From WLMZ01 sp039920665 (GTDB taxonomy: Bacteria; Actinomycetota; Acidimicrobiia; Acidimicrobiales; Ilumatobacteraceae), in the NCBI GenBank assembly GCA_039920665.1, contig JBDSDH010000136.1, positions 32,140 through 96,139 of the forward strand: a stretch of 64,000 nt of DNA. The letters run 5' to 3'. Under the pieces are notes generated by a model. The model was not told where the DNA came from and ran no database searches. It saw only the letters and a list, made by a program, of their open reading frames with translations. A program made the translations under genes and the position numbers. This document shows, one piece after another, positions 33,710-43,458 of the stretch; the first letter of the stretch is position 1, and every line of letters begins with the position of its first letter.

Positions 33710-35161
33710 TCACTGCAACGGGCGCGTTGTCGGCAGAATCGGAGCCGGTAGTTGTGTCTCACCCATCAGGTAGCGGTCCGCGCCGGCAGCACAGGCGCGA
33801 CCTTCGGCGATCGCCCAGACGATGAGACTCTGACCGCGCCCCATGTCGCCGGCGACAAATACACCGGGCACGCTCGACATGAAGTCGTCGTTGCGGGCCA
33901 CGTTGCCGCGCTCGTCGAACGAAACACCGAGTTGGTCGAGCCAGCCACCCTTGTCCGGTCCGACGAAGCCCATTGCGAGGAACACCAGATCGGCGGGCAA
34001 CTCGCGATCGCTGCCCTCGATCTTTTTGAATGTGCCGTCGATCATCTCGACTTCGTGCAACAGCAGCGCCTTGACGTTGCCGTCGCCATCGTCGACGAAT
34101 CGCTCGGTGTTGACGCTGTAGACCCGCTCGCCACCCTCTTCGTGGGCTGACGAGGTGCGCAGGACCAGGCTCCACTGCGGCCACGGATTGTTGACCAACC
34201 GCTCCGACGCCGGCGTCGGCATGATCTCGAGTTGGGTGACCGACGCTGCACCATGACGGTGGGAGGTGCCAAGGCAGTCGGCACCGGTGTCGCCGCCGCC
34301 GATGATGACCACGTGCTTGCCGGCAGCGTTGATCGGCGACTCGGTCATGTCGCCTTCCTGCACCCGGTTGGCAAGCGGAAGGAACTCCATTGCCTGATAG
34401 ATGCCGGTCAGTTCGCGTCCGGGGATCGGCAGATCGCGCCATGCCGTTGCACCACAGGCGAGGACCACCGCATCCATCGTCGCGAGCAGGACATCGATGT
34501 CGATGCCGTCGCCAACGGCAGCATTGGTTCGGAACTCGGTGCCCTCGGTCTCCATCTGTTCGATCCGCCGGTCGAGATGGCGCTTCTCCATCTTGAACTC
34601 AGGGATGCCGTAACGCAGCAGCCCACCGATCCGGTCGGCCCGCTCGAGCACGACCACGTCGTGGCCGGCGCGGGTCAACTGTTGGGCGGCGGCCAGTCCG
34701 GCAGGTCCGCTGCCGATGACGGCGACCCGCTTGCCGGTCTTCACCGACGGCGGCTGGGGGATGACCCAGCCCTCGTCCCACGCCCGGTTGATGATCTCGA
34801 CCTCGACCTGCTTGATCGTCACTGCGTCGGAGTTGATCCCGAGCACGCACGCCGACTCACACGGCGCCGGGCACAGTCGCCCGGTGAACTCGGGGACGTT
34901 GTTGGTCGCGTGCAGGCGATCGATCGCATCGCGCCAATGATCGCGATAGACGAGATCGTTCCAGTCCGGGATCAGGTTGCCGAGCGGGCAACCGTTGTTG
35001 CAGAACGGAATGCCGCAGTCCATGCAACGGCCGGCCTGGTTCGTGATCCTGTCGATCTCGAAGGGTTCGTAGACCTCTTTCCAATCGCGCAGACGCACGG
35101 GCACCGGGCGCCGCGACGGAAGTTCGCGTTGCCATTTCAAGAAGCCGGTCGGCTCACCCAT
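33710..35161 (-). CDS. gltD: Glutamate synthase (NADPH) small subunit
   Basis: 483 aa. The N-terminal iron-sulfur region contains CMDCGIPFCNNGCPLGN and CPAPCESACVLG. The FAD-binding motif is VAVIGSGPAGLAAAQQL, the NADPH-binding motif is VVIIGGGDTGADCLGTS, and the C-terminal FAD motif is GVFVAGDMGRGQSLIVWAI. It passes electrons from NADPH to GltB. The ATG overlaps the gltB stop by one base (TGATG). The length is typical. Confidence 0.96.
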   Translation of the reverse strand: MGEPTGFLKWQRELPSRRPVPVRLRDWKEVYEPFEIDRITNQAGRCMDCGIPFCNNGCPLGNLIPDWNDLVYRDHWRDAIDRLHATNNVPEFTGRLCPAPCESACVLGINSDAVTIKQVEVEIINRAWDEGWVIPQPPSVKTGKRVAVIGSGPAGLAAAQQLTRAGHDVVVLERADRIGGLLRYGIPEFKMEKRHLDRRIEQMETEGTEFRTNAAVGDGIDIDVLLATMDAVVLACGATAWRDLPIPGRELTGIYQAMEFLPLANRVQEGDMTESPINAAGKHVVIIGGGDTGADCLGTSHRHGAASVTQLEIMPTPASERLVNNPWPQWSLVLRTSSAHEEGGERVYSVNTERFVDDGDGNVKALLLHEVEMIDGTFKKIEGSDRELPADLVFLAMGFVGPDKGGWLDQLGVSFDERGNVARNDDFMSSVPGVFVAGDMGRGQSLIVWAIAEGRACAAGADRYLMGETQLPAPILPTTRPLQ

Positions 35162-38100
35162 CAGACGCTCTCCATCACTCGGGCGCTTGTCGCCGCTTCG
35201 TCGAGTCCCTCGGCCGCAGCCTGCTTGATCACGGCCATCACCCGCTTGTAGTCGCGTGGCATCACCTTGCGGAAGCTGCCGACCTGGGCATCCCAGTCCT
35301 CGACAATGCGACTCGCAACCGCCGATTCGGTGAGATCGTGGTGCTTGCGGATCATTACCAACAACTCCGCAGCATCGTCACCATCGAGCGGTTCGAGATC
35401 GACCATGTCGTTATTGACGAGCGATGCAAAGGTTTCGGTTGGGTCGTAGACGTAGGCGATGCCCCCGCTCATGCCGGCCGCGAAGTTACGACCGGTCGGG
35501 CCGAGCACGACAACCCTGCCACCCGTCATGTACTCGCAGCCGTGGTCGCCGACACCTTCGACGACGGCGGTAGCGCCGGAGTTACGCACGCAGAACCGCT
35601 CCCCCACCACACCCCGCAGGAAGATCTCACCACCTGTCGCGCCGTAGCCGATGACGTTGCCGGCGATCACGTTGTCCTCGGGAACCAGGATCGAACGGCG
35701 ATCTGGGTGGATGATGATCCGTCCCCCGCTGAGACCCTTGGCGACGTAGTCGTTGCCGTCGCCTTCGAGTCGCAACTCGATGCCGCTCGGCACGAACGCG
35801 CCGAAGCTCTGCCCGGCCGATCCGCGGAAGTGGATCTTGATCGTGCCGTCGGGCAGGCCTGAACCGCCCCATGCCTTGGTGACAGCGTTGCCCAGCATCG
35901 TGCCAGTCGTCCGGTTGACGTTGTGGATCTGGGCCTCGAAGGCAACTGGCGTACCCTCGGCGATCGCAGCAGCCGAGGACACGATCAGTTGTTGATCGAG
36001 GGCACCGTCGAGGCCGTGGTCCTGACCGACCGAGTTGAGCAAGGTCTGGCCGTACGGATTCTGCGGGACAGCGAGGATCGGACTGATGTCGAGCCCGGCT
36101 GCCTTCCAGTGTTGGACAGCACCCTTGGCCTCGATCGACTCGACGTGACCGACCATCTCGGCCACCGTTCGGAATCCGAGCTCCGCCATCAGTTCGCGCA
36201 CTTCTTCAGCAATGAACTCGAAGAAGTTGACGACAAACTCGGGCTTGCCACTGAACTTCTTGCGCAGCTCCGGGTTCTGGGTCGCAACACCGACCGGACA
36301 CGTATCGAGGTGACAGACCCGCATCATCACGCAACCACTGACCACCAGCGGTGCCGTCGCAAAACCGAACTCTTCTGCACCGAGCAACGCGGCGACCACG
36401 ACATCTCGACCGGTTTTGAGCTGTCCGTCGGCCTGCACGACCACCCGGTCGCGAAGCCCGTTGAGCAGCAGGGTCTGCTGGGTTTCGGCCAGGCCGAGTT
36501 CCCACGGACCGCCGGCGTGCTTGAGCGACGTGAGCGGCGATGCGCCGGTGCCACCGTCGTGACCACTGATCAGGACGACGTCGGCCTTGGCCTTGCTGAC
36601 ACCGGCCGCAACGGTGCCGACGCCCATCTCGGCGACGAGCTTGACGTGCACCCGGGCGAGCGGGTTGGCGTTCTTGAGATCGTGGATCAGCTGCTTGAGA
36701 TCTTCGATCGAGTAGATGTCGTGGTGCGGTGGCGGGCTGATCAGACCGACTCCGGGCGTGCTGTGGCGGGTCTTGGCGATCCACGGATACACCTTGTGGC
36801 CAGGCAACTGGCCGCCCTCGCCGGGCTTTGCACCCTGGGCCATCTTGATCTGGATGTCGTCGGCATTGACCAGGTACTCGCTGGTCACCCCGAAGCGACC
36901 GCTCGCAACCTGCTTGATGCTGCTGCGTCTGGTCGGGTCGTAGAGACGGTCGGCGTCCTCGCCACCCTCGCCGGTGTTGCTCTTGGCCCCGATCGAGTTC
37001 ATCGCGATCGCGAGCGTCTCGTGGGCCTCGGCGCTGATGCTGCCATAGCTCATGGCACCGGTGGAGAACCGCTTGACGATCTCGGTGATCGGCTCGACCT
37101 CGTCGATCGAGATCGCCTCACGACCGCCGGACGCTTTCAGGTCGAACAGACCACGCAACGTCGCCAGCCGCTTGGACTGGTCGTTGACCAGTGCGGTGTA
37201 CTGCTTGAAGATGTCGTAGCGCTTGGCCCGGGTGCTGTGCTGCAGCTTGAACACGGTCTCCGGATTGAACAGGTGGACCTCACCCTCGCGGCGCCATTGA
37301 TACTCGCCGCCGAGTTCGAGCTTGCGATGAGCACGCTCTTCGGGCCGGGTCGGATGCGCCATTGCGTGGCGGGCGGCGACCTCATCGGCGATGCCGTCGA
37401 GGGTGATCCCGCCGAGTCGGCTGACGGTGCCGGTGAAGTACTCGTCGACGAGTTCCCGGCCGAGTCCGATCGCTTCGAAGATCTGAGCGCCGGTGTAGGA
37501 CGCAACGGTGCTGACGCCCATCTTCGACATCACCTTGAGCACACCCTTGCCGCTCGCCTTGATGTAGTTCTTGACGGCCTTGTGCGGGTCCATCGCGCCG
37601 AGTCCGTTGAGGTCCTCGGCAATCATGTCCTCGATCGATTCGAATGCAAGGTACGGGTTGATCGCGCCCGCCCCGTAGCCGATCAGCAAGGCCATGTGGT
37701 GCACTTCTCGCGCATCGCCACACTCGACGACAAGACCGACCTGGGTGCGCCTTTTCTCCCGCACCAGATGGTGGTGAACTGCAGCGGTGAGCAGGAGCGA
37801 CGGAATCGGCGCCAGCGCTTCATCACTGTTGCGGTCGCTGAGGACGATGATCCGAGCGCCGTCGTCGATGGCCTTGCTCGCCTCGTGACGGATCATGTCG
37901 AGTGCCCGTTTGAGGGCCAGTCCGCCGCCATTGACCCGGTACAGGCCGCTGAGCACGACCGCCTTGAGATGCGGGTAGGTCCCGTCATCGTTGACGTGGA
38001 TGATCTTGGCGAGTTCGTCGTTGTCGATCACCGGAAACGGCAGAACCAGTTGGCGGCAACTCTCGGCGCCGGGCTCGAGCAGGTTGTGTTCAGGGCCAAC

Positions 38101-39717
38101 GGTCGAACCGACCGATGTGACGACCTCCTCGCGAATTGCATCAAGCGGCGGGTTCGTGACCTGTGCGAACAACTGGATGAAGTAGTCGAACAGCAGCCGC
38201 GAGCGCTGGCTGAGCACAGCGATCGGTGTGTCGGTTCCCATTGACCCGATCGGCTCGGCGCCGGCTTTGGCCATCGGGCCGAGGATGATCTTGAGTTCTT
38301 CGTGGGTGTACCCGAACACCTGCTGACGACGCAGGACGCTCGTATGGCTGAACACGACGTGCTCGCGGTCGGGCAGATCGATGAGTTCGACGAGACCGGC
38401 CTCGAGCCATTCCTCATACGGGTGCTGCTCCGCGAGCATTGCCTTCATGTCGTCGTTCGACACGATCTTGCCCGCGGCGGTATCGACAAGGAACATCCGG
38501 CCAGGCTGGAGCCGGCCCTTCTGGACGATCTTGGCCGGGTCGATCTCGATCACGCCGGACTCGCTGGCGAGCACGACGATGTCATCGTCGGTCACCCAGT
38601 AACGGCCGGGGCGCAGACCGTTGCGGTCGAGAACCGACCCAATCACGGTGCCGTCGGTGAACGCGACGCTCGCCGGCCCGTCCCATGGTTCCATCAGCGA
38701 CGAGTGGAAGCGGTAGAACGCGCGCTTCTTCGGATCCATGATGGTGTTGTTCTCCCACGCTTCCGGGATCATCATCAACATCGCGTGCGGCAGCGAGCGA
38801 CCCCCGAGGTGGAGCAGCTCGAGCACTTCGTCGAACGTCGCCGAGTCCGAAGCATCGGGCGTGCAGATCGGGAACGCTCGCTCGAGCCCGGGGAGCAGAT
38901 TGCTCGACAGCATTGCCTCACGGGTACGCATCCAGTTGCGATTGCCCTGCACCGTGTTGATTTCGCCGTTGTGGGCAATGAACCGGTATGGGTGAGCCAG
39001 CGGCCAGGACGGAAACGTGTTGGTGCTGAACCGGCTGTGCACGAGCGCAATCGCGCTTTCCATCCGCTCGTCGTTGAGGTCGGGGAAGAAGATCGCCAAC
39101 TGTGGCGTGGTGAGCATTCCCTTGTACACGATGGTGCGGCTGCTCAGCGATGGGAAGAACGTCTGCTGCTCGGCCGGCAACTCGTGTTCGATCCGCTTAC
39201 GGGCGACGAAGACCTTGCGATCGAGATCGATCCCAGCGACGTCATCACCAGGCGTTCCGATGAACAGATGGCGGAACGTCGGCATCGCGGCGTGGGCGGT
39301 GGCGCCGAGACAGTCGGGGCTGGTCGGCACGTCGCGCCACCCAATGATCCGCAGGCCCTCATCGGCGACGATGTCGTCGATCGTGGACACGGCTTTGTGG
39401 GCAGCTTCCGGATCGGCCGGCAAGAAAGCCATCCCGACCGCGTAGCGCCCAGCGGGAGGCAGCTCGAATCCGGCCACGGCTCGCAGGAACGCGTCAGGCA
39501 CCTGGATCAGAATTCCAGCGCCGTCGCCGGTATCTGCTTCGGCGCCGGTCGCGCCGCGGTGTTCCATGTTGCAGAGCGCGCCGATACCCATCGCAACAAT
39601 AGATCGACTGGCGATGCCGTTGATCTGGGCCACGAAGCCGACGCCACAGGCGTCATGTTCGAAGCGTGGGTCATAGAGCCCAGAGGGCGCGGGGAAAGTC
39701 TTGAGCATCGTCCACAT
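35161..39717 (-). CDS. gltB: Glutamate synthase (NADPH) large subunit
   Basis: 1518 aa. A class II glutamine amidotransferase begins at the propeptide-processed Cys in FEHDACGVGFVAQ (Cys24 from this start; an ATG 9 nt later is an alternative). The FMN-binding synthase domain includes GEGGEDADRLYDPTRRSSIKQVASGRFGV and AQGAKPGEGGQLPGHKVYPWIA. The 3Fe-4S cluster Cys residues lie in GCVMMRVCHLDTCPVGVATQ. The C-terminal GXGXG beta-helix region includes FAAGMSGGIAYVYD. It makes two glutamates from glutamine and 2-oxoglutarate with GltD. No Shine-Dalgarno is evident at either start. Confidence 0.97.
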   Translation of the reverse strand: MWTMLKTFPAPSGLYDPRFEHDACGVGFVAQINGIASRSIVAMGIGALCNMEHRGATGAEADTGDGAGILIQVPDAFLRAVAGFELPPAGRYAVGMAFLPADPEAAHKAVSTIDDIVADEGLRIIGWRDVPTSPDCLGATAHAAMPTFRHLFIGTPGDDVAGIDLDRKVFVARKRIEHELPAEQQTFFPSLSSRTIVYKGMLTTPQLAIFFPDLNDERMESAIALVHSRFSTNTFPSWPLAHPYRFIAHNGEINTVQGNRNWMRTREAMLSSNLLPGLERAFPICTPDASDSATFDEVLELLHLGGRSLPHAMLMMIPEAWENNTIMDPKKRAFYRFHSSLMEPWDGPASVAFTDGTVIGSVLDRNGLRPGRYWVTDDDIVVLASESGVIEIDPAKIVQKGRLQPGRMFLVDTAAGKIVSNDDMKAMLAEQHPYEEWLEAGLVELIDLPDREHVVFSHTSVLRRQQVFGYTHEELKIILGPMAKAGAEPIGSMGTDTPIAVLSQRSRLLFDYFIQLFAQVTNPPLDAIREEVVTSVGSTVGPEHNLLEPGAESCRQLVLPFPVIDNDELAKIIHVNDDGTYPHLKAVVLSGLYRVNGGGLALKRALDMIRHEASKAIDDGARIIVLSDRNSDEALAPIPSLLLTAAVHHHLVREKRRTQVGLVVECGDAREVHHMALLIGYGAGAINPYLAFESIEDMIAEDLNGLGAMDPHKAVKNYIKASGKGVLKVMSKMGVSTVASYTGAQIFEAIGLGRELVDEYFTGTVSRLGGITLDGIADEVAARHAMAHPTRPEERAHRKLELGGEYQWRREGEVHLFNPETVFKLQHSTRAKRYDIFKQYTALVNDQSKRLATLRGLFDLKASGGREAISIDEVEPITEIVKRFSTGAMSYGSISAEAHETLAIAMNSIGAKSNTGEGGEDADRLYDPTRRSSIKQVASGRFGVTSEYLVNADDIQIKMAQGAKPGEGGQLPGHKVYPWIAKTRHSTPGVGLISPPPHHDIYSIEDLKQLIHDLKNANPLARVHVKLVAEMGVGTVAAGVSKAKADVVLISGHDGGTGASPLTSLKHAGGPWELGLAETQQTLLLNGLRDRVVVQADGQLKTGRDVVVAALLGAEEFGFATAPLVVSGCVMMRVCHLDTCPVGVATQNPELRKKFSGKPEFVVNFFEFIAEEVRELMAELGFRTVAEMVGHVESIEAKGAVQHWKAAGLDISPILAVPQNPYGQTLLNSVGQDHGLDGALDQQLIVSSAAAIAEGTPVAFEAQIHNVNRTTGTMLGNAVTKAWGGSGLPDGTIKIHFRGSAGQSFGAFVPSGIELRLEGDGNDYVAKGLSGGRIIIHPDRRSILVPEDNVIAGNVIGYGATGGEIFLRGVVGERFCVRNSGATAVVEGVGDHGCEYMTGGRVVVLGPTGRNFAAGMSGGIAYVYDPTETFASLVNNDMVDLEPLDGDDAAELLVMIRKHHDLTESAVASRIVEDWDAQVGSFRKVMPRDYKRVMAVIKQAAAEGLDEAATSARVMESV

Positions 39718-39887
39718 CCACAGAAGTCAGAGAGGGCTTGAGTGAACGCTCGGGACGACGCTGGCCCGAACTATCGTGAGCATGTTACGCGACTGCGCCC
39801 CGTACACCAACTACCTGTCGCGGGACAGGGTGGGTCTGTGGCTACCTGGCTGGCACGACGGTCTCAGGACTGACTGCTCCGACGCTC
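39718..39887. other. Intergenic region between the crotonase and gltB genes
   Basis: About 170 nt upstream of gltB and downstream of the crotonase gene, which are both leftward. It should hold the gltB promoter, but I see no convincing -35/-10 pair, riboswitch or palindrome. A short rightward frame starting at 39776 has no codon structure or similarity that supports a gene. Confidence 0.4.
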
Positions 39888-40727
39888 TCAGGGATAGACG
39901 GCGGGACGGTTCTCGAAGTTGGCCATCACGGTCTCGATCTGATTCGGGCGACCGATCAGCGAGCCGATGACCCGCCGCTCCTCCGCAAACTGCTCGGCCG
40001 CCCCGGCATTGGTGATCCGATTGAACAACTCTTTGGCGCCCCGCACGGCATCCGGGCTGCGGCCGGCGATCTCTCGGGCCATGGCCAACGCGTCGTCGAG
40101 CGGGGTGTCACTGAGCTTGGTCGCAATTCCGAGTTCGAACGCTTCGGTGCCGCTGAAGATGCGAGCCGTGAACGTGAGTTCCTTGGCGACGTCGGGCCGG
40201 ACCAACCCCGACAGGACCTGCGTGCCGGTCATGTCTGGGACGAGCCCCCAGTGCACCTCACGCACCGACAACTTGGTGTCGGGGTGCACGATTCGAATGT
40301 CAGCGCCCAGCGCGATCTGAATCCCACCCCCGAGTGCGTGGCCGTGGACCGCAGCGATCACCGGCACGGGAATCTCCTGCCAGACCCAGGCCACCTGCTG
40401 GCCGAGATGGGTGATCCGCCCGGACGCCATCGAGCCTGGGCTCCCTTCAGAACTCGCTGCGTCCGCTGCCGCCTCACGGCTGCCTCCCGCCATCGACTGG
40501 AACGAACTGAAGTCGAGACCCGCGCAGAACGACGCGCCCTCGCCGGACAGCACGACGGCGCGGACACCTGGCTCGTTCTTGATCTGCTCGCCGGCCTTGG
40601 CAATTGCGAGGAACATCTCGTTGTCGAGCGCGTTGCGCTTGTCGGGCCGATTCATCCGCACGTCGGCGACACCGTCGTTGATGGTGATCGTGACGCGTTC
40701 GACAGGGGCAGCAGTGGGCTCGGACAT
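39888..40727 (-). CDS. Enoyl-CoA hydratase/isomerase (crotonase) family protein
   Basis: 279 aa. The crotonase fold is shown by MNRPDKRNALDNEMFLAI, the first oxyanion-hole segment GEGASFCAGLDFSSFQ, and the second, AAVHGHALGGGIQIALGADIRI, followed by LSVREVHWGLVPDMTGTQVLSGLV. The residue normally Glu (GGG.xLal..D block) reads GIQIALGAD, so hydratase versus isomerase activity is uncertain. It is probably involved in fatty acid or CoA-thioester metabolism. A single-gene unit judging from the spacing on both sides. Confidence 0.9.
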   Translation of the reverse strand: MSEPTAAPVERVTITINDGVADVRMNRPDKRNALDNEMFLAIAKAGEQIKNEPGVRAVVLSGEGASFCAGLDFSSFQSMAGGSREAAADAASSEGSPGSMASGRITHLGQQVAWVWQEIPVPVIAAVHGHALGGGIQIALGADIRIVHPDTKLSVREVHWGLVPDMTGTQVLSGLVRPDVAKELTFTARIFSGTEAFELGIATKLSDTPLDDALAMAREIAGRSPDAVRGAKELFNRITNAGAAEQFAEERRVIGSLIGRPNQIETVMANFENRPAVYP

Positions 40728-40791
40728 GGATTCGAGTCTGGCAGACCGCTCACCGACGATTTCGGTCGAAGCCTCTGGCAGCAGGCTGGTG

Positions 40792-41616
40792 TCAGTGTTT
40801 GATCGCCTGCAACGTGTAGCTCGCGGCGAGCCGCTCCGGGTGTTCGCGAAGGCGGAACTCTCCGTGTTCGTCCTCGACCATCAGCGCACCGAGCGCCCGC
40901 CACGGCACCGAGTCGTGTTCCTCGAACGCCGTGATCTCGAAGCCGGCCCGCATCAGCGCAGTGAAGATCTCGCCGAGCCCGTGGTTGAACTCGATGGTCT
41001 CCGGAGCGGAGAGCTCGCCGACATGATCGACATAGGTGTCGTTCTCGACGAACGTGGTGCCGACAGCTGTCTCGAAATAGGGATACTGCACGACGATCAA
41101 GCCGTCCGGTCGCGGGTTGTCGAGCGCCCACAGCATCGGGTGACCTTCACGGATGAACAACCGACCGTTGGGCTTGAGGATCGAGGCGATCACCTCCGCC
41201 CAGCGCGAGATGTCGGGCAGCCAACACAGCGCGCCAATGCCGGTGTAGACGACGTCGAATCGGTTCAGGCCGAGCGCAGCGGGGGCGTCGTACAACTCGG
41301 ACTCGATGTAGTGGATCGGGTGGCCGCACGCCACAGCGAGCTCGCGGGCGGCGGCGAGGGCCTTCGGCGAGAAGTCGAGTCCCGTGACATGGGCGCCGAG
41401 CCGGGCCAACGAGAGTGTGTCGGTACCGATGTGGCATTGCAGGTGGACGACCTCCTTGCCGCTGATGTCACCCAGCCGGTTGCGGTCGAATTCGACGACG
41501 CTGCTGATCCGATTCGGTTCGTCGATGAACCGCTGGAGCCCGTAGTCGACCGACTTGACATGGTGCTCGACCCGGCTCTCCCAGTTGGCTCGATTCACGA
41601 AGGCATAGTCGTCCAC
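40792..41616 (-). CDS. SAM-dependent methyltransferase
   Basis: 274 aa from a GTG (MDDYAFVNRANWESRVEHH) with GGAG just upstream; an in-frame ATG at 41652 is an alternative. AdoMet motif I is VVHLQCHIGTDTLSLARLGAHVTGLDFS, followed by VVYTGIGALCWLPDISRWAEVIASILKPNGR and the FIREGHPMLW block. The family is widespread in actinobacteria with undetermined acceptors. It diverges from the nitroreductase at 41662 with 45 nt between starts. Confidence 0.87.
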   Translation of the reverse strand: MDDYAFVNRANWESRVEHHVKSVDYGLQRFIDEPNRISSVVEFDRNRLGDISGKEVVHLQCHIGTDTLSLARLGAHVTGLDFSPKALAAARELAVACGHPIHYIESELYDAPAALGLNRFDVVYTGIGALCWLPDISRWAEVIASILKPNGRLFIREGHPMLWALDNPRPDGLIVVQYPYFETAVGTTFVENDTYVDHVGELSAPETIEFNHGLGEIFTALMRAGFEITAFEEHDSVPWRALGALMVEDEHGEFRLREHPERLAASYTLQAIKH

Positions 41617-41661
41617 GACTCCAGCCTGCCAGCTGTCGACTCCGCGTGACATGCTGGTTGG

Positions 41662-42309
41662 ATGACCAATTTGAACCTTTCCGCTGACGAGGTGTTGACC
41701 ACGACCCGTTCGGTCCGCAAGCGGCTCGACTTCGACCGTCCCGTCGAGCGCAGCATCGTCGAGGAATGCCTCGAGATCGCCTTGCAGGCACCGACCGGAT
41801 CGAACACGCAGGGCTGGCACTGGGTCGTTGTCGAGGACGCCGCCAAGAAGCAGGCCCTGGCTGACATCTACGCCAAGAACTTCGAGCTGTACCGCAACGC
41901 CTCCCGTCCGACCTATGCCGACGACGACCCCCGCGCCGAGCAGGCGTTCCGGGTCACTGAATCTGCCAGCTACTTGAGCGACAACTTCCATCGCGCCCCG
42001 ATGATGCTGGTCCCGGTCATCCATGGACGGATCGATGCAATGCCGAGCGCGGGTGCCGGTTTCTGGGGCTCGCTGCTGCCTGCTGTGTGGAGTTTCATGC
42101 TCGCCTTGCGCGAGCGGGGCATGGGTTCGGCGTGGACCACGATCCACATGATGAACGACGGCGAGCGCGAGGCTGCCGAGTTGCTGGGCATCCCGTTCGA
42201 GAAGTTCAGCCAGGCCGGCCTGTTCCCGATTGCTTACACCAAGGGCACCGACTTCAAGCCGGCCAGGCGGTTGCCACTCGACACGGTGCTGCACTGGAAT
42301 CAATGGTGA
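41662..42309 (+). CDS. Nitroreductase-family FMN oxidoreductase
   Basis: 215 aa. FMN-binding features are the N-terminal TTRSVRKRLDFDRPV and APTGSNTQGWHWVVVED, and the C-terminal GSLLPAVWSFMLALRERGMGSAWTT. The IPFEKFSQAGLFPIAYTKGTDFKPARRLPL ending is typical. It probably reduces quinone- or nitro-like substrates with NAD(P)H and FMN, as a dimer. Its last 7 nt overlap the next gene. Confidence 0.9.
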   Translation: MTNLNLSADEVLTTTRSVRKRLDFDRPVERSIVEECLEIALQAPTGSNTQGWHWVVVEDAAKKQALADIYAKNFELYRNASRPTYADDDPRAEQAFRVTESASYLSDNFHRAPMMLVPVIHGRIDAMPSAGAGFWGSLLPAVWSFMLALRERGMGSAWTTIHMMNDGEREAAELLGIPFEKFSQAGLFPIAYTKGTDFKPARRLPLDTVLHWNQW

Positions 42310-43109
42310 CAGCGGTCCACTCGACCGGCGACCACAGCGGCATCCGCTCCGCGGCATACGCACAACAGAACGGCTTCACCTATCGCTTCGACTGGGGCCT
42401 CGACGGGTTGCGATCGCTCGCTCCCGTCGTGTCGGTCGTCGTGATTGTCGACGTCCTGCGGTTCACGTCGGCCGTGTCAGCAGCCATCGAGTCCGGTTCT
42501 GTGGTTCTGCCTTACCCGTGGTCGCATACTGAGGCCGGGGCCTACGCCGCTGAGCGTCACGCGTTGTTGGCGGGCCGGCGCGAAGACAGCGGGCCGTCGC
42601 TGTCGCCAACCGATCTGCTGTCGATGTCACCGGGAACCCGCTTGGTATTGCCCTCGCCGAATGGGGCAACGCTCGCGTTCGCAGCCCGAGAACTCGCCAC
42701 GGTCCGGGTGCTCGCCGGCTGCCTGCGCAACGCCACCGCAACTGCCCGCCACGCTCATCGGATCAGCCGCGGCGATCCGATCGCGATCATCGCCGGCGGC
42801 GAACGATGGGGCGACCCATCGGGACAGATCCGACCGGCGTTCGAGGATCTCGTCGGCGCTGGAGCGATCCTCGCCGCGCTCGATCCGTCCGGTGCAGTGG
42901 CTGCGCCACGATGTTCGCCGGAAGCCTCTGCGGCCCGCGCCGCCTACCAGTTCGCCCGACCTCGGCTGTTCGAGCACCTGTCGGCATCGGCGTCGGGACG
43001 TGAACTGCTCGACCGGGGATGGGGCGACGACGTCGCGACCGCCTCGGCTCATGACGTCACCGACCTCGCTGCCGAACTGATCAACGACGAGTTCGTTCCG
43101 GTCCGCTGA
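42303..43109 (+). CDS. 2-phosphosulfolactate phosphatase (ComB)-like protein
   Basis: 268 aa from ATG 42303; a GTG at 42306 giving a GTGA overlap with the nitroreductase stop is equally possible. Family elements are VVIVDVLRFTSAVSAAIESG, LVLPSPNGATLAFAAREL, LAGCLRNATATARHA, IAGGERWGDPSGQIRPAFEDLVGAGAI and the C-terminal Asp-rich DVATASAHDV. ComB removes phosphate from 2-phosphosulfolactate. In bacteria without coenzyme M the role is less clear (sulfolactate or a related C3 sulfonate). It appears cotranslated with the nitroreductase. Confidence 0.82.
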   Translation: MVTAVHSTGDHSGIRSAAYAQQNGFTYRFDWGLDGLRSLAPVVSVVVIVDVLRFTSAVSAAIESGSVVLPYPWSHTEAGAYAAERHALLAGRREDSGPSLSPTDLLSMSPGTRLVLPSPNGATLAFAARELATVRVLAGCLRNATATARHAHRISRGDPIAIIAGGERWGDPSGQIRPAFEDLVGAGAILAALDPSGAVAAPRCSPEASAARAAYQFARPRLFEHLSASASGRELLDRGWGDDVATASAHDVTDLAAELINDEFVPVR

Positions 43110-43186
43110 ACGCTGCTGCGGCGGTACTCGGTTGCACTCACTGTCAGCGTCATCTCGGCCGAGTGCACATCGCGCTGACACCTCAG

Positions 43187-43316
43187 CCGGTGTTTCGTGA
43201 CCGGGCGGGAGGGCAGCAAACACCCGGCACCACAACTGCCGGATGTTTCGTGACCGGGCGGACGGACCGCAAACACCCGACACCATCGGAGCAGAATGTT
43301 TCGTGACCAGTCGCCG
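43187..43316. repeat. Diverged 52-53-bp tandem repeat, same family as 25595-25774
   Basis: Units start near 43187, 43239 and 43292. Shared words are TGTTTCGTGACCGGGCGG, GCAAACACCCG and CACCACAACTGCCGG. The GGTGTTT and AAACACC words within the first unit are exact inverted repeats, so each unit can fold. Confidence 0.8.
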
Positions 43317-43331
43317 GAACGGGACCCTCGA

Positions 43332-43383
43332 GGCTGTCGACAGCCGCCGGGCGACCATGTGAGACTCCACGGGCTGTCGACAG
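43332..43383. promoter_or_regulatory. Pair of CTGTCGACAG palindromes
   Basis: GGCTGTCGACAGCC (43332-43345) is a perfect 14-bp palindrome. A second CTGTCGACAG core is at 43374-43383, spaced 40 bp core to core, about four helical turns. They lie just past the 3' end of the GntR gene, so they are unlikely to be its own operator. Their function is unknown. Confidence 0.35.
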
Positions 43384-43458
43384 GCCGCTGAAGTCCCATC
43401 GTCAACGGGCGACTGCAACTCGCTCACAGCAGCACGACCGATATTCGACGAGGTCGCG

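Larger units (their letters stand above)
43110..43458. other. 349-nt intergenic region with repeats and palindromes
   Basis: It separates the convergent ComB-like and GntR genes. It holds an imperfect inverted region near 43131-43180 (TGCACTC/GAGTGCA and TGTCAGCG/CGCTGACA), the 52-53-bp repeat array (43187-43316) and two CTGTCGACAG palindromes (43332-43383). I see no supported ORF. Confidence 0.6.

Noticed and set aside
35923..38244. 773-codon rightward open frame antisense to gltB
   Set aside because: It lies wholly inside gltB on the other strand; composition follows the G+C-biased third codon positions of gltB and no protein motif is visible.
39776..39970. 64-codon rightward ORF upstream of gltB
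   Set aside because: It overlaps the crotonase 3' end, has no Shine-Dalgarno or TANNNT box at a usable distance, and an Arg/Ser-rich shadow composition.
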